Shown here: piece by piece, positions 16,564-25,694 of the stretch | Layout of the letters: each line of letters starts with the position of its first letter | Position numbering within the stretch: position 1 is the first letter of the stretch | Assembly: GCA_029780115.1 (NCBI GenBank) | Contig: JAKOZG010000001.1 | Coordinates: forward strand, 1-64,000 | Length of the DNA stretch: 64,000 nucleotides | Origin: Thermotogota bacterium | Lineage (GTDB): Bacteria > Thermotogota > Thermotogae > Petrotogales > Petrotogaceae | Reading direction: 5' to 3' | Translations under genes and position numbers: made by a program | Notes under the pieces: model-generated | The model's database searches: none | What the model saw: only the letters and a program-made list of their open reading frames with translations | What the model was told of the DNA's origin: nothing

Positions 16564-18069
16564 ATGAAGAAAATTATTTCAATGTTACTCATAGTTATTA
16601 TTGCTTTATTTGGTTTTTCTAAACAAAAAGAAGGAGGAACTTTGTTAATTGGTATTGAAACAGAACCAATAGGTTTAGATCCGACTATAGTTACAGCGTT
16701 TTCTTCTTTTAGAATATTAGAAAATGTTTATGACGGGTTATTGAAATTTGATGAGAATATGAATTTAGTTCCAAATATAGCTGAGAAATACGAAATTCCC
16801 AGTCCTGATACAATAATTTTTACAATAAGAAATGATGTGTATTTCCATAATGGCGAAAAACTAACAATAGAAGATGTGCTTTATACTTTTGAACGAATTA
16901 TGGATGAAAAAGTTGGTTCTCCTGCAGCCGCGTATTATTCAGAAATAGAAAGTGTGCAAATTTTAGATCCAAATACAGTATGTTTCAAATTGAAAGTTCC
17001 AATGGCTAGTTCTATAATTATCAATTTTGCAAGTGTAAATAGTGCAATAGTGTCTAAGAAATTTGTTCAGTCTGGTAAAAATTTGCAGTTGGAAACAAAT
17101 GGAACAGGGCCTTTTCTTATTTCTGAGTTTGTTCCAGGTGATCATATAACTTTGAAAAAAAATCCCAATTATTTTATTCCCGAACAACCTTATTTAGATC
17201 AGATTATTTTTAAAATAATTCCTGAAGAAATATCGAGATCTACAGCATTAAGAAATGGTGACGTAGATTTAATTGAAGTCAAAGAACCTCTAACATTAAG
17301 ATCCCTTGAAAGTCCCAAGTATAAAATATATCGTCAACCAGTGTTAAGTTATTATCTTTTAGGTTTCAACACTAAAAGGAAACCATTTGATAATTATTTA
17401 GTGCGTTCTGCCTTGAGTATGGCGATAAATAGAGAAGAAATTATTAATATGGTTGCTTTTGGTGAAGGTACAATTACAGGACCTTTAAATCCCACAGTTA
17501 AGCCTTGGGCTTTAACTCCAGATAACTTTGAAGAATATGAATATAATCCTGAGAAAGCTAAGAGAATTTTAGCTGAAGCTGGTTATCCTAATGGTTTTGA
17601 ATTTAATATTCTTACTTCAAGTAGATATAGTTTTGATAAAATAGCTCAGGTTGTTCAGTCTCAATTATCAAGAATAGGAATAAAGGTTAATATTGAATTA
17701 GTGGAATGGGGTATCTTCATTAGTAGATGGGGAAAAAGTGATTTTGACTCTTTTATTTCTTTAAATGCTGGCTCAATAGATCCTGATGTTCAATTTTATA
17801 GGACCTTTCATTCTGGAGGCTCAACAAATGTATTTTTGTATAGTAATGATATAGTAGACAAGTTATTAGAAGAAGGCCGAAAAGAAATAGATATGTTAAA
17901 AAGAATGCAAATTTATAATCAACTGCAATATATTTTAGTAAAAGAAGCACCTGTTTTATTTTTGTATTCTCCAAACGTTTTATACGCTAGTCAAAGTTTT
18001 GTGAATGGTTTTAAGCCCCTTGCCAATGAAAGTTTAATTTTCCTAAGAGAAACTTGGATTGATAAATAA
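16564..18069 (+). CDS. ABC transporter substrate-binding protein, family 5 (candidate muropeptide/peptide binder)
   Basis: A 501-residue secreted binding protein with SD ggagggg before ATG 16564, a signal peptide over residues 1-19 (MKKII, then a hydrophobic core to GFS) and no lipobox. Family-5 motifs are clear: GTLLIGIETEPIGLDP near the N-terminus, YDGLLKFDENMNLVPNIAEKYEI, the FHNGEKLTIEDVLYTFERI run, and NGTGPFLISEFVPGDHITLKKNPNY. This N-terminal pattern is closer to DppA/MppA-like peptide binders than the paralogues at 10932 and 31506. It stands at the head of a group of peptidoglycan-degrading genes, which suggests murein peptides or muropeptides as cargo. That is inference from context. 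Confidence 0.88.
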   Translation: MKKIISMLLIVIIALFGFSKQKEGGTLLIGIETEPIGLDPTIVTAFSSFRILENVYDGLLKFDENMNLVPNIAEKYEIPSPDTIIFTIRNDVYFHNGEKLTIEDVLYTFERIMDEKVGSPAAAYYSEIESVQILDPNTVCFKLKVPMASSIIINFASVNSAIVSKKFVQSGKNLQLETNGTGPFLISEFVPGDHITLKKNPNYFIPEQPYLDQIIFKIIPEEISRSTALRNGDVDLIEVKEPLTLRSLESPKYKIYRQPVLSYYLLGFNTKRKPFDNYLVRSALSMAINREEIINMVAFGEGTITGPLNPTVKPWALTPDNFEEYEYNPEKAKRILAEAGYPNGFEFNILTSSRYSFDKIAQVVQSQLSRIGIKVNIELVEWGIFISRWGKSDFDSFISLNAGSIDPDVQFYRTFHSGGSTNVFLYSNDIVDKLLEEGRKEIDMLKRMQIYNQLQYILVKEAPVLFLYSPNVLYASQSFVNGFKPLANESLIFLRETWIDK

Positions 18070-18086
18070 AAAGTGGAGGAACGTCC

Positions 18087-19040
18087 ATGAGCTTTAGTTA
18101 TTTAGTTCGCAGATTATTACTGTCTATTCCAACCATTCTAATTGTAACAGTTATTGTTTTTGTTTTGGTAAGGCTTGTACCAGGTGATGTAGTTGATCTA
18201 ATCATTGGCACTCAAAAATTTTTATCTGAAGAACAAATACTTAAAATGTACGAAGATTTTGGACTTGATAAGCCTATATTTGTTCAGTATTTTATTTGGA
18301 TGAAAAGCATGCTTTCAGGAAATCTTGGTATTTCACTTAGAACTGGGGAAGACGTTGCAACTATGTTGTTGCAACGTCTTCCTGTTACTTTGGAATTAGC
18401 TTTTTTATCAATATTTGTTAGTATAATTATAGGGATACCGCTTGGAATTATATCTGCACGTAAGAAAAATACCTTTGTAGATAATTTAATTAAAGTTGTG
18501 GGCCTTGTTGGATTGTCTTCACCGGCTTTTTGGATAGGGACTATTTTCATAGTTATATTTTCATTTTATTTTGAAAGTTTCACAATATTTGGATATGTAG
18601 CTTTTTTTGAAAATCCAATGAAGAATCTCCAAGTTTTTTTGTTACCATCTTTTACATTAGGATTAATGATAGCTGCCCAAATTTTAAGAATAACAAGAAC
18701 CAGTATGATAGAATCGCTTTCAATGGATTATGTGAAAGTAGCATATTCCAAGGGTCTTGGTAAAAATAAAGTAATCTATAAGCATGCTTTTAGGAATGCC
18801 TTGTCTCCAATAATAACAGTAACAGGAATTCAATTAGGATATTTATTTGGCGGAAGCATAGTTATTGAAAATATGTTTGCTCTTCCTGGATTAGGTAGAT
18901 TATTACTGCAATCCGTAAATCAACGTGATTACCCAGTTATTCAAGCTATAATTTTGTTTATCGTAATTGTTATTATCATTTTGAATCTTTTAATAGATTT
19001 TATTTATACAATAATTGATCCGCGTATCACTTTGGGGTGA
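18087..19040 (+). CDS. Opp/Dpp-type ABC permease, DppB type
   Basis: A 317-residue permease. SD tggagga lies shortly before ATG 18087. The protein opens MSFSYLVRRLLLSIPTILIVTVIVFVLVRL, cut here to its hydrophobic first helix, then VPGDVVD and a periplasmic segment, followed by the permease core with ALPGLGRLLLQSVNQRDYP and the C-terminal IDPRITLG. These are DppB/OppB family features. The gene follows the binding-protein gene by 17 bp and precedes the DppC-type gene. An internal inverted repeat (gacgttgcaac/gttgcaacgtc, 18351-18381) is within the coding sequence; it could form an mRNA hairpin but may be chance. Confidence 0.88.
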   Translation: MSFSYLVRRLLLSIPTILIVTVIVFVLVRLVPGDVVDLIIGTQKFLSEEQILKMYEDFGLDKPIFVQYFIWMKSMLSGNLGISLRTGEDVATMLLQRLPVTLELAFLSIFVSIIIGIPLGIISARKKNTFVDNLIKVVGLVGLSSPAFWIGTIFIVIFSFYFESFTIFGYVAFFENPMKNLQVFLLPSFTLGLMIAAQILRITRTSMIESLSMDYVKVAYSKGLGKNKVIYKHAFRNALSPIITVTGIQLGYLFGGSIVIENMFALPGLGRLLLQSVNQRDYPVIQAIILFIVIVIIILNLLIDFIYTIIDPRITLG

Positions 19041-19054
19041 AAGGAAGTAAGTAT

Positions 19055-19885
19055 ATGAAAAGATTTCTAAAAAACTTTATCAAAAACCCACTTAATATGA
19101 TTAACCTGATCATTATATGTGCATTAATTTTTGTATCATTCTTTCCTAGTGTTATTGCTCCTTATAATCCTTTAGAAATGGATTCTAGAAGCATTTTAGA
19201 ACCTCCAAGTTTCACTCATTTTTTTGGAACTGATCAATTTGGTAGAGATGTTTTTTCTAGGAGTATTTATGGAATACAAAATAGTATGATAATAGCTTTA
19301 AGTTCAATGATAATTTCTGCTTTGTTAGGTACCCTTTTAGGAATCTTGTCTGGTTATTATGGAGGATGGATAGATCAAGTCATATCGAGAATAATTGACG
19401 CTTTTTTCGCTTTTCCTTCTTTGGTTTTAGCGTTGTTTATAGTTGCTTTATTTGGATCTTCAACTTTTAATTTAATAATAGCCATTGGAATTGTTTATAT
19501 ACCGATTTTTGCAAGAACTTTACGAGGAGCAACAATTTCGATTAAAGAATTAACGTTTGTTAAAGCATCAAAAGTTGTAGGGAAGAATAACTTTAAAATT
19601 ATGTGGACTGTCGTTTTTCCTAACGTTTCTTCTATTTTTATCGTTACTTTTACGACGAATTTTTCAACTGCTATATTGACTGAGGCTTCTTTGGGATTTT
19701 TAGGTTTGGGTGTGCCTCCTCCTGAACCGACGTTGGGGGGGTTAGTAGGTCAAGGTACAAATTTTATTATTGCTGCTCCATGGTTAACCCTGCTTCCAGG
19801 TTTACTTATCGCAGTTATTGTTTTGAGTATAAATATCTTAGGAGATGGATTAAGGGATGTTTTAGATCCAAAGTTTCAAAAATAA
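19055..19885 (+). CDS. Opp/Dpp-type ABC permease, DppC type
   Basis: A 276-residue permease with the DppC-type sequence HFFGTDQFGRDVFSRSIYGIQ after the first transmembrane helix, the cytoplasmic loop TFVKASKVVGKNNFKIM, and GLGVPPPEPTLGG near the C-terminus, ending LDPKFQK. The start is placed at ATG 19055 because SD aaaggaag precedes it by about 8 bases; GTG 19037 overlaps the previous stop and lacks an SD. No ATPase genes follow; instead come a LysA-like decarboxylase and cell-wall recycling enzymes. The OppD/OppF-type pair at 14395-16289 is the nearest possible power source. Confidence 0.88.
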   Translation: MKRFLKNFIKNPLNMINLIIICALIFVSFFPSVIAPYNPLEMDSRSILEPPSFTHFFGTDQFGRDVFSRSIYGIQNSMIIALSSMIISALLGTLLGILSGYYGGWIDQVISRIIDAFFAFPSLVLALFIVALFGSSTFNLIIAIGIVYIPIFARTLRGATISIKELTFVKASKVVGKNNFKIMWTVVFPNVSSIFIVTFTTNFSTAILTEASLGFLGLGVPPPEPTLGGLVGQGTNFIIAAPWLTLLPGLLIAVIVLSINILGDGLRDVLDPKFQK

Positions 19886-19899
19886 GCCCGTTTTAAAAT

Positions 19900-19976
19900 A
19901 TACCGAAAATTTTTTTAAAAAATGATTTTAATTTTAAATCTGAATGAAATTCCACACATATACTTTCTTTCGGTAT
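19900..19976 (+). repeat. 9-bp inverted repeat between permease and lysA-like gene
   Basis: ATACCGAAA (19900-19908) and TTTCGGTAT (19968-19976) are exact inverted copies about 60 bp apart in the 184-bp gap. They could base-pair as a long-range hairpin or act as protein-binding half sites. There is no T tract after the right arm, so a terminator is unlikely. Confidence 0.4.
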
Positions 19977-20069
19977 CCAGTATAGAGAATATGGTAAAGA
20001 ATTTCCTAATTGATAATAATTGAAGTTTAGAGAGGATTTGTTAAAAATGAAGAGGAGGGGGAAATAGAC

Positions 20070-21386
20070 GTGTATTTACCAGAAAATATGCAAATTTCTG
20101 AACAAGGCATTCTGAAAATTAGCGGAGTAAGTTGTGTTGATTTAGCTAAAAAATACGCAACTCCCCTGCTGGTATTAGACGAAGTACAAATAAGAGACAA
20201 TATTAATAAATTTAATGAAGCTTTTATCAAAAGTGGTTGCGAGACTTTTTTTATTGCTTATGCTTCCAAAGCTTTTTTAAATTCAGAAATGTGTAAAATT
20301 ATCGACGATGAAGAAATAGGTCTAGAAGTTGTTTCTGGTGGAGAGTTATATATTGCACTTAGAAATAATTTTCCTTCCAAAAAAATTTATTTTAATGGAA
20401 ATAATAAGTTGGGCGAAGAAATTGAAATGGCAATAAAAAATGACGTATCCACAATTGTAGTTGACAATGAAGAAGAATTATACAAAATTAATAAAATTTC
20501 AAAAAAATATGGTAAAAAGACTCGGATTCTGTTAAGGATTATTCCTAAAATTAATCCTAACACTCATAAGTATCTTTCGACAGGGCAGATAGATTCTAAA
20601 TTTGGGATTCATTCAGAAGATTTATTGAAAGTAACCAAGAATATTAAAGGTTTAGATAATTTAGAATTGAACGGTATACATTCTCACATTGGGTCTCAAA
20701 TAAGTGAACCTATGTATTATTTAAATCTTGTAGAAACTTTTTTTGACTCTTTGATAACTCTAAAAGAAAGAGAGAATGTTGTTTTAAACGAAATAGATAT
20801 TGGTGGTGGATTTGGAATCTCCCATTCATCTAATGAAAAATCGATAGATATTTTTGAAACAATCAATAAAGTTGTAAGTTGCGTAAAAACTCTGACAAAG
20901 AAGTTCGAGTATCCTATGCCGAAAATAAGTATAGAACCTGGAAGATCAATAATTTCTACAGCCGGCACCACTCTTTATACGGTGGGTTCTATTAAAAAAA
21001 GTGCTAATAAAAAATATATAATAGTTGACGGTGGTATGACTGATAACATCAGACCTTGTTTGTACGATGCAAAGTATCAAGTCTATGTAGCAAATAAAAT
21101 GAAAGAAGTTGAAAATTTTGAAAAAGTTACAATAGCAGGTAGAGCTTGTGAATCTGGAGATATTCTCATAGAAGAAACCAGTCTTCCCAGATTATCTGTA
21201 GATGATTTATTAGCTATTCCTTTTACAGGTGATTATACATACTCTATGTCCAGTAACTATAATGGATTTCTAAGACCAGCTATTGTATTAGTAAATGAAG
21301 GTAAACACAAATTGATAACGCGCCGAGAGGTTTACGAAGATTTGGTAACAAAGGATATTACAAACAATATTTGGCAAACTTTTTAA
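20070..21386 (+). CDS. lysA: Diaminopimelate decarboxylase-family PLP enzyme
   Basis: A 438-residue fold-type III PLP decarboxylase. The PLP lysine is K67 in AYASKAF. The pyridoxal phosphate-binding IDIGGGFGI, EPGRSI and the active-site CESGD (Cys from the partner subunit) are all present, and HSHIGSQI is typical of LysA. It decarboxylates meso-diaminopimelate to L-lysine, though specificity for ornithine or D-lysine cannot be excluded. The start is GTG 20070 behind SD gaggaggggg. Its position between a peptide importer and a murein-peptide epimerase suggests that it may also convert salvaged diaminopimelate to lysine. Confidence 0.87.
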   Translation: MYLPENMQISEQGILKISGVSCVDLAKKYATPLLVLDEVQIRDNINKFNEAFIKSGCETFFIAYASKAFLNSEMCKIIDDEEIGLEVVSGGELYIALRNNFPSKKIYFNGNNKLGEEIEMAIKNDVSTIVVDNEEELYKINKISKKYGKKTRILLRIIPKINPNTHKYLSTGQIDSKFGIHSEDLLKVTKNIKGLDNLELNGIHSHIGSQISEPMYYLNLVETFFDSLITLKERENVVLNEIDIGGGFGISHSSNEKSIDIFETINKVVSCVKTLTKKFEYPMPKISIEPGRSIISTAGTTLYTVGSIKKSANKKYIIVDGGMTDNIRPCLYDAKYQVYVANKMKEVENFEKVTIAGRACESGDILIEETSLPRLSVDDLLAIPFTGDYTYSMSSNYNGFLRPAIVLVNEGKHKLITRREVYEDLVTKDITNNIWQTF

Positions 21387-21467
21387 GTTATTTGCTGAAG
21401 ATCTAAAGAGGAGTAAAGTGTAATGCATAAAAAACTTTTTTATGAGTTCATTTATTCTTCTTGAAAG

Positions 21468-21692
21468 GTGGAAAATAGAGCTTTGTTTGATCCAAACTTC
21501 TGGATTGATAGGATGCAAGAACCTAAAAAGATTATGTTTGAACCAAAGGAACAAGTACTATTAGTTAAAGAACCGCCATAAGAATGCAAAAAATCATTTA
21601 GAAAATGATTATTATAATTTTGAAGAATGGGAGAATCAGACTTTTTAGACAAATTATCTAGTGGCGATTTAATTTTCGGGAGGGGAGTTAAT
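21468..21692 (+). pseudogene. Decayed NlpC/P60 endopeptidase (YkfC-like) remnant
   Basis: Two fragments of one protein family survive in different frames. From GTG 21468 a frame reads MENRALFDPNFWIDRMQEP..., ending at TAA 21579-21581; the DPNFWIDRMQEPKKIMFEPKE part resembles the start of the N-terminal domain of NlpC/P60 cell-wall hydrolases. After a shift, the frame at about 21627-21686 reads DFLDKLSSGDLIFGRG, which matches the (L-x-S/P-GDL-I/L-F) strand after the catalytic Cys of NlpC/P60 peptidases. The middle, including the catalytic Cys and most of the SH3 region, is gone. In Bacillus, YkfC cleaves gamma-D-Glu-diaminopimelate next to the epimerase YkfB, which is exactly the neighbour here. 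Identification is by motif memory and should be checked. Confidence 0.55.
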
Positions 21693-22763
21693 TTGGAGAT
21701 AGTTGATATTAAAGTTAAACCTTTAAACTTAAAGTTAAAAAGTCCCTTTATAACTGCTGCGGGACCGTTGAATGAAGTAAAAAACGTTTATGTAGAAGTT
21801 CATACAAATAGTTCACTAATCGGAATTGGAGAAGCCGCTTTCGAGCCGAGAGTTACTGGTGAAACTCAGGAAAGCATTATATCAGTGATCAATGAATATA
21901 TTAAGCCGGCTATATTAGGCGAAGATCCTAGGGATATAGAAAAAGTTGAAGAAAAAATTTCAAAAGCTATACACGGAAATGAAAGCGCTAAAGCAGGTGT
22001 AGATATTGCTTTATTCGATATTTTAGGTAAATGCTATAATGTTCCATTATATAAACTTCTAGGTGGTTATAAAAACTCTCTTGAAACAGATTTTACCATA
22101 AGTTTAGATGAACCGGAAAAGATGGCATATGACGCAAAGGAAGCCGTTAAAGAAGGTTTTAAAATATTAAAAATAAAGGTGGGAGTTGATTCTACTAAAG
22201 ATTACCAAAGAGTTAAAATGATTAGAGAAAATGTTGGTGATGATATTAAGATCAGGCTTGATGCTAACCAGGGTTGGTACGTTAAAGAAGCTGTATTTCT
22301 TATGAAAATGCTGGAAGAATATAACATTGAATTATTAGAACAACCTGTAAAAAGTTGGGATATTGAAGGATTAGAATATTTGAAAAATGTTCTTTTATTG
22401 CCAGTAGTTGCTGATGAATCAGTTTTTACTGTGTATGATGCTTTGAATATAATTAAATTAAATGCAGCAGATATGATTAATATAAAACTAATGAAGTGTG
22501 GAGGTATTTACAATGCAATAATAATAAATAAAATCGCTGAAGTTGCTGGCATTGAATGTATGATTGGTTGCATGATTGAGTCTAAAATATCTATTACCGC
22601 TGCTGCTCATTTTGCAGCAGCCTTTAAGAATGTTACAAAAGCTGATTTAGATTCGCCTTTATTTTTTGAATCAGATCCTGTTGCTGATGGTATAACTTAT
22701 GATTCAGGAAAGGTTATTTTGCCTAACTCTCTGGGCCTTGGAATTTCAAAAAGAATTTTATAA
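21693..22763 (+). CDS. L-Ala-D/L-Glu-type dipeptide epimerase (enolase superfamily)
   Basis: A 356-residue enzyme of the muconate-lactonising/mandelate-racemase group. Catalytic landmarks are K160-I-K162 on beta-strand 2, then the metal ligands in RLDANQGW (Asp), LLEQPV (Glu) and VVADES (Asp), and the second general base lysine in INIKLMKCGG. The spacing and the KMKCGG-like ending match dipeptide epimerases such as YkfB/YcjG and the Thermotoga enzyme. The likely reaction converts L-Ala-D-Glu from peptidoglycan to L-Ala-L-Glu for peptidase digestion. The start TTG 21693 follows SD gggagggg (21678-21685); an upstream in-frame extension belongs to the NlpC/P60 remnant. SDs, spacing and strand put it in the cell-wall salvage group. 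Confidence 0.87.
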   Translation: MEIVDIKVKPLNLKLKSPFITAAGPLNEVKNVYVEVHTNSSLIGIGEAAFEPRVTGETQESIISVINEYIKPAILGEDPRDIEKVEEKISKAIHGNESAKAGVDIALFDILGKCYNVPLYKLLGGYKNSLETDFTISLDEPEKMAYDAKEAVKEGFKILKIKVGVDSTKDYQRVKMIRENVGDDIKIRLDANQGWYVKEAVFLMKMLEEYNIELLEQPVKSWDIEGLEYLKNVLLLPVVADESVFTVYDALNIIKLNAADMINIKLMKCGGIYNAIIINKIAEVAGIECMIGCMIESKISITAAAHFAAAFKNVTKADLDSPLFFESDPVADGITYDSGKVILPNSLGLGISKRIL

Positions 22764-22892
22764 TTTTTAATATTTGGAAATGAGACTTTGTTTGTATAAA
22801 TTATGAATTTAGTATGAATTTAGTATCAATAGTAAAAAGTTTGTGTCTTCTGGAACTAGCAATTTAAAGATTAAAAGGAGGTATTTTTTACC

Positions 22893-24587
22893 TTGAATTC
22901 TGTTTTGAAAAATATGAATCCATCATTGAAAAAATTGTTTTATGAAGGAAAAAATATAGAATATGAGTGCTCAAGAATGAAGATTTGTTGTAACAATTAT
23001 GAAAATTTTTTCGCTGATAATTCTTTCAGTGATTATTTTATTTTAGTAGATAAACCCTCAAAAGCGGATTTAACAATTAAAGAAGTTATTTTTTCTTCTA
23101 TAGAAGAACTTAAGAAATTTTTATATGAAAAGAAGTTTGAGCTCAGCGTAGAAGATTTAAATCAAGATGGTTACATGTTGAAAGTACATGAGCATAAAAG
23201 AGAAGTTAGTATTGGCTCGACATCGAAGCGGGGTTTTTTTTACGCTGTGCAAACTCTAAAAAAATTGATCAACACTAAAAATAAATTATTTCCTATAGTT
23301 GAAATCATTGATTTTCCTTCTTTTAAATTAAGAGGGGTCATAGAAGGTTTTTATGGTGAAACTTGGAGTCATAAAAATCGTGTGGATATAATAAAATTCT
23401 GCGGTGAGAATAAAATGAATGTTTATTGGTATGCCCCAAAAGACGATCCATACCATAGAGAAAAATGGAGAGAACCATATCCACTCGAAGAAAAGGAAAG
23501 AATATATGATTTGATAGAGGTGGCAAAAGAAAATTATGTGGATTTTGTGTTCTGTGTTAGTCCCGGTCTAAGTATGAAATTTGGCGATGAAAAAGAATTT
23601 TCTTTGTTGTGTAATAAGTATGAAGAAATTCTTAGTAAAGGAGTTACAAATGTTGCTATTTTGTTTGATGATATACCTCAAAAGTTGGAACACGAGGAAG
23701 ATGACAGGATGTTTAATAATAATTATGGGTTAGCTCAGGCATATGTAGCAAACAAATTGTATGACTTTTTAAAAAAGAAAAATTCAAAAGCAAGATTATA
23801 TTTTTGTCCTACGGAATATTGGCAAAAAGATGATTCTCTTTATAGAAAAACTATAAAAGAAAATTTGCATTCAGATATAGTAGTAATTTGGACAGGAGAT
23901 GGAGTATTTTCTCGTAAAGTTAGTAGAAAAAATGCAGACGAGATTTCTAATCAATTTGGACATAAGTTAATATTATGGGATAATTATCCAGTAAACGACG
24001 CCGATGAAGGGAAATTATTTTTAGCGCCATTAACAAACAGAGAAAACGACCTTTATAAATCTATAGAAGGAGCTATGGCCAATCCTATGAATCAGCCCTA
24101 TGCTTCGATGATTGCTCTGCAAACTATATCAGACTATCTTTGGAATTCTGAAGCTTATAATCCGTGGATTTCATGGGAGAAAGCAATATTAAACATAGCA
24201 GGTGAAGATTTTTCAGAAGAATTAAAATTGTTCAGTGAAAATTTTCTTAAATCGCGCTTATTTGAAGGAACTTCTTTTAGATTAAAAAAACTAATGAAAG
24301 ATTACAAGGATGATCCTTTAAATAAAAATAGAGAGCTTGTAAGTTATTTAGAAAACTTATCAAGACTTGAAGAAAAGTTGAGTAAAATTAAGGTTAAAAA
24401 ATTTTATGAAGATATTGAGCCATGGCTTACTAAACTCTCAGAACTTTCAAAAATAGCTATAAAGATAACTACTTCTCCAGAATCAGAAAAAGTACGATTA
24501 AAAAATGAAGGTGAAATAAGAATCAAAGAATACGAAAATTATTCTGTATGTGGGGATATTTTAGATGAATTTATTAGAGAGATATAA
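22893..24587 (+). CDS. GH84-family beta-N-acetylglucosaminidase
   Basis: A 564-residue glycosidase starting at TTG 22893, 11 bases after SD aaaggagg. An N-terminal GH20b-like alpha/beta domain (to about residue 140) includes STSKRGFFYAVQTL. The catalytic barrel follows, with RGVIEGFYGETWSHKNR, the YAPKDDPYHREKWREPY substrate segment and the catalytic aspartate pair D259-D260 in LFDDIP. These are hallmarks of GH84 enzymes, which use substrate-assisted catalysis on terminal GlcNAc. There is no signal peptide, so it works in the cytoplasm, presumably on imported sugars. Next to AnmK the likely substrate is GlcNAc-anhydroMurNAc, a job done in most bacteria by the unrelated GH3 enzyme NagZ. Chitin or other GlcNAc glycosides are alternatives. 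Confidence 0.85.
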   Translation: MNSVLKNMNPSLKKLFYEGKNIEYECSRMKICCNNYENFFADNSFSDYFILVDKPSKADLTIKEVIFSSIEELKKFLYEKKFELSVEDLNQDGYMLKVHEHKREVSIGSTSKRGFFYAVQTLKKLINTKNKLFPIVEIIDFPSFKLRGVIEGFYGETWSHKNRVDIIKFCGENKMNVYWYAPKDDPYHREKWREPYPLEEKERIYDLIEVAKENYVDFVFCVSPGLSMKFGDEKEFSLLCNKYEEILSKGVTNVAILFDDIPQKLEHEEDDRMFNNNYGLAQAYVANKLYDFLKKKNSKARLYFCPTEYWQKDDSLYRKTIKENLHSDIVVIWTGDGVFSRKVSRKNADEISNQFGHKLILWDNYPVNDADEGKLFLAPLTNRENDLYKSIEGAMANPMNQPYASMIALQTISDYLWNSEAYNPWISWEKAILNIAGEDFSEELKLFSENFLKSRLFEGTSFRLKKLMKDYKDDPLNKNRELVSYLENLSRLEEKLSKIKVKKFYEDIEPWLTKLSELSKIAIKITTSPESEKVRLKNEGEIRIKEYENYSVCGDILDEFIREI

Positions 24588-24630
24588 AAGATTTTCTTTA
24601 ACTCTATTTTATTGAAGAAAGGTGAGGAAT

Positions 24631-25638
24631 TTGAAAGAGATAAATGCAAAAATTTTAGATGACATAGTGCTTTCCGGGCTGAATGATGTGTACACAGCCG
24701 CTTCTCTCTTAGTTGGGAAAGGAGAGAAAATTCTATTTAGAGATTTTTTTGGTACAAAGGACGAAATAGAAAAACTTACTCAGGAGGACATTTTTGATTT
24801 AGCTAGTGTAACAAAAGTTGTTTCGACTGCTACCGCTATAATGAAACTCATTGATGACAAGAGGATAGACTTAAATGATAAAATTGGTGATTATTTAAAT
24901 GTTTCAAATAGAAAAGCTGAAATTACAATTTTTGAATTATTAACCCACACCTCTTTAATGCCGCCCTATTCAACTCTTTGGAAAGAATATAGAGGTCAAG
25001 AACTTCTTGAAAAGTTAATTCAGATTCAACCTCAAAAAGGACCAGATAAATGTTATGAATATTCCTGCCTAAATTTTATTACTTTGATGAAGATTGTTCA
25101 AGAAGTTACTCAAATGAATTTCAAAGATTATATAGAAGAAATTTTTAAAGAATTAGGAATGAAAAATACTTGCTATAATCCTGTTGACAAAGAAAAAGCT
25201 GTCGCCACTTCTATAAGAGATGGGAAAAGGCTTCAAGGAGATCCTGATGACGAATTAGCGTATTATTTAGGTGGAGTTAGCGGTAATGCGGGTCTTTTTT
25301 CAAATGTAGATGATTTAAGAATTTTTATTTATAGTTTGTTGAGAGGTAAAATTGTCTCTGAGAAAACAGTGGATTTATTTACAACAACAGTTGTAAAAAA
25401 AGGTGAGAACGTAACTCATATAGCGTGGATGGCTCCTCCTGCTGTTGGATGTCAGTATTCTCTTGATAGTTCAGGATTTGGGCATAATGGTTTTACAGGA
25501 ACTTCTATTTGGATTAGAAAAGATGGTTTGTTTTCTATATTTTTGACAAATTCAGTCTATTATGATAGGTATTTAAAAAAACCCGAATTAAACGTAATAA
25601 GAAATAAGGTAAACAATGTCGTTTTTAGAGAAAGCTAA
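24631..25638 (+). CDS. Serine beta-lactamase-fold hydrolase (S12/class C group), candidate muropeptide amidase
   Basis: A 335-residue cytoplasmic protein of the beta-lactamase/penicillin-binding-protein superfamily. It has the nucleophile motif S59-V-T-K62 within LASVTKVVSTATA, the second motif YSC in YEYSCLNF (most relatives have YSN or YAN), and a third motif of the HxG type in GHNGFTGTS. TTG 24631 is chosen because SD aaaggtgagg ends just before it; GTG 24622 lies inside that SD. In Bacillus the MurNAc-L-Ala amidase AmiE (YbbE), which works with a GlcNAc-ase on muropeptides, is from this superfamily. The same role is proposed here from position between GH84 and anmK. Esterase or D-aminopeptidase activity is possible. 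Confidence 0.78.
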   Translation: MKEINAKILDDIVLSGLNDVYTAASLLVGKGEKILFRDFFGTKDEIEKLTQEDIFDLASVTKVVSTATAIMKLIDDKRIDLNDKIGDYLNVSNRKAEITIFELLTHTSLMPPYSTLWKEYRGQELLEKLIQIQPQKGPDKCYEYSCLNFITLMKIVQEVTQMNFKDYIEEIFKELGMKNTCYNPVDKEKAVATSIRDGKRLQGDPDDELAYYLGGVSGNAGLFSNVDDLRIFIYSLLRGKIVSEKTVDLFTTTVVKKGENVTHIAWMAPPAVGCQYSLDSSGFGHNGFTGTSIWIRKDGLFSIFLTNSVYYDRYLKKPELNVIRNKVNNVVFRES

Positions 25639-25694
25639 GAATACGAACAGTTCAAAAATGTTTTTTCAATTTTTTAAATAAGGGGATAATAAAT

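Noticed and set aside
18351-18381. Inverted repeat inside the DppB-type gene as a terminator or insertion site
   Set aside because: It is inside an intact reading frame with no T tract and no target duplication.
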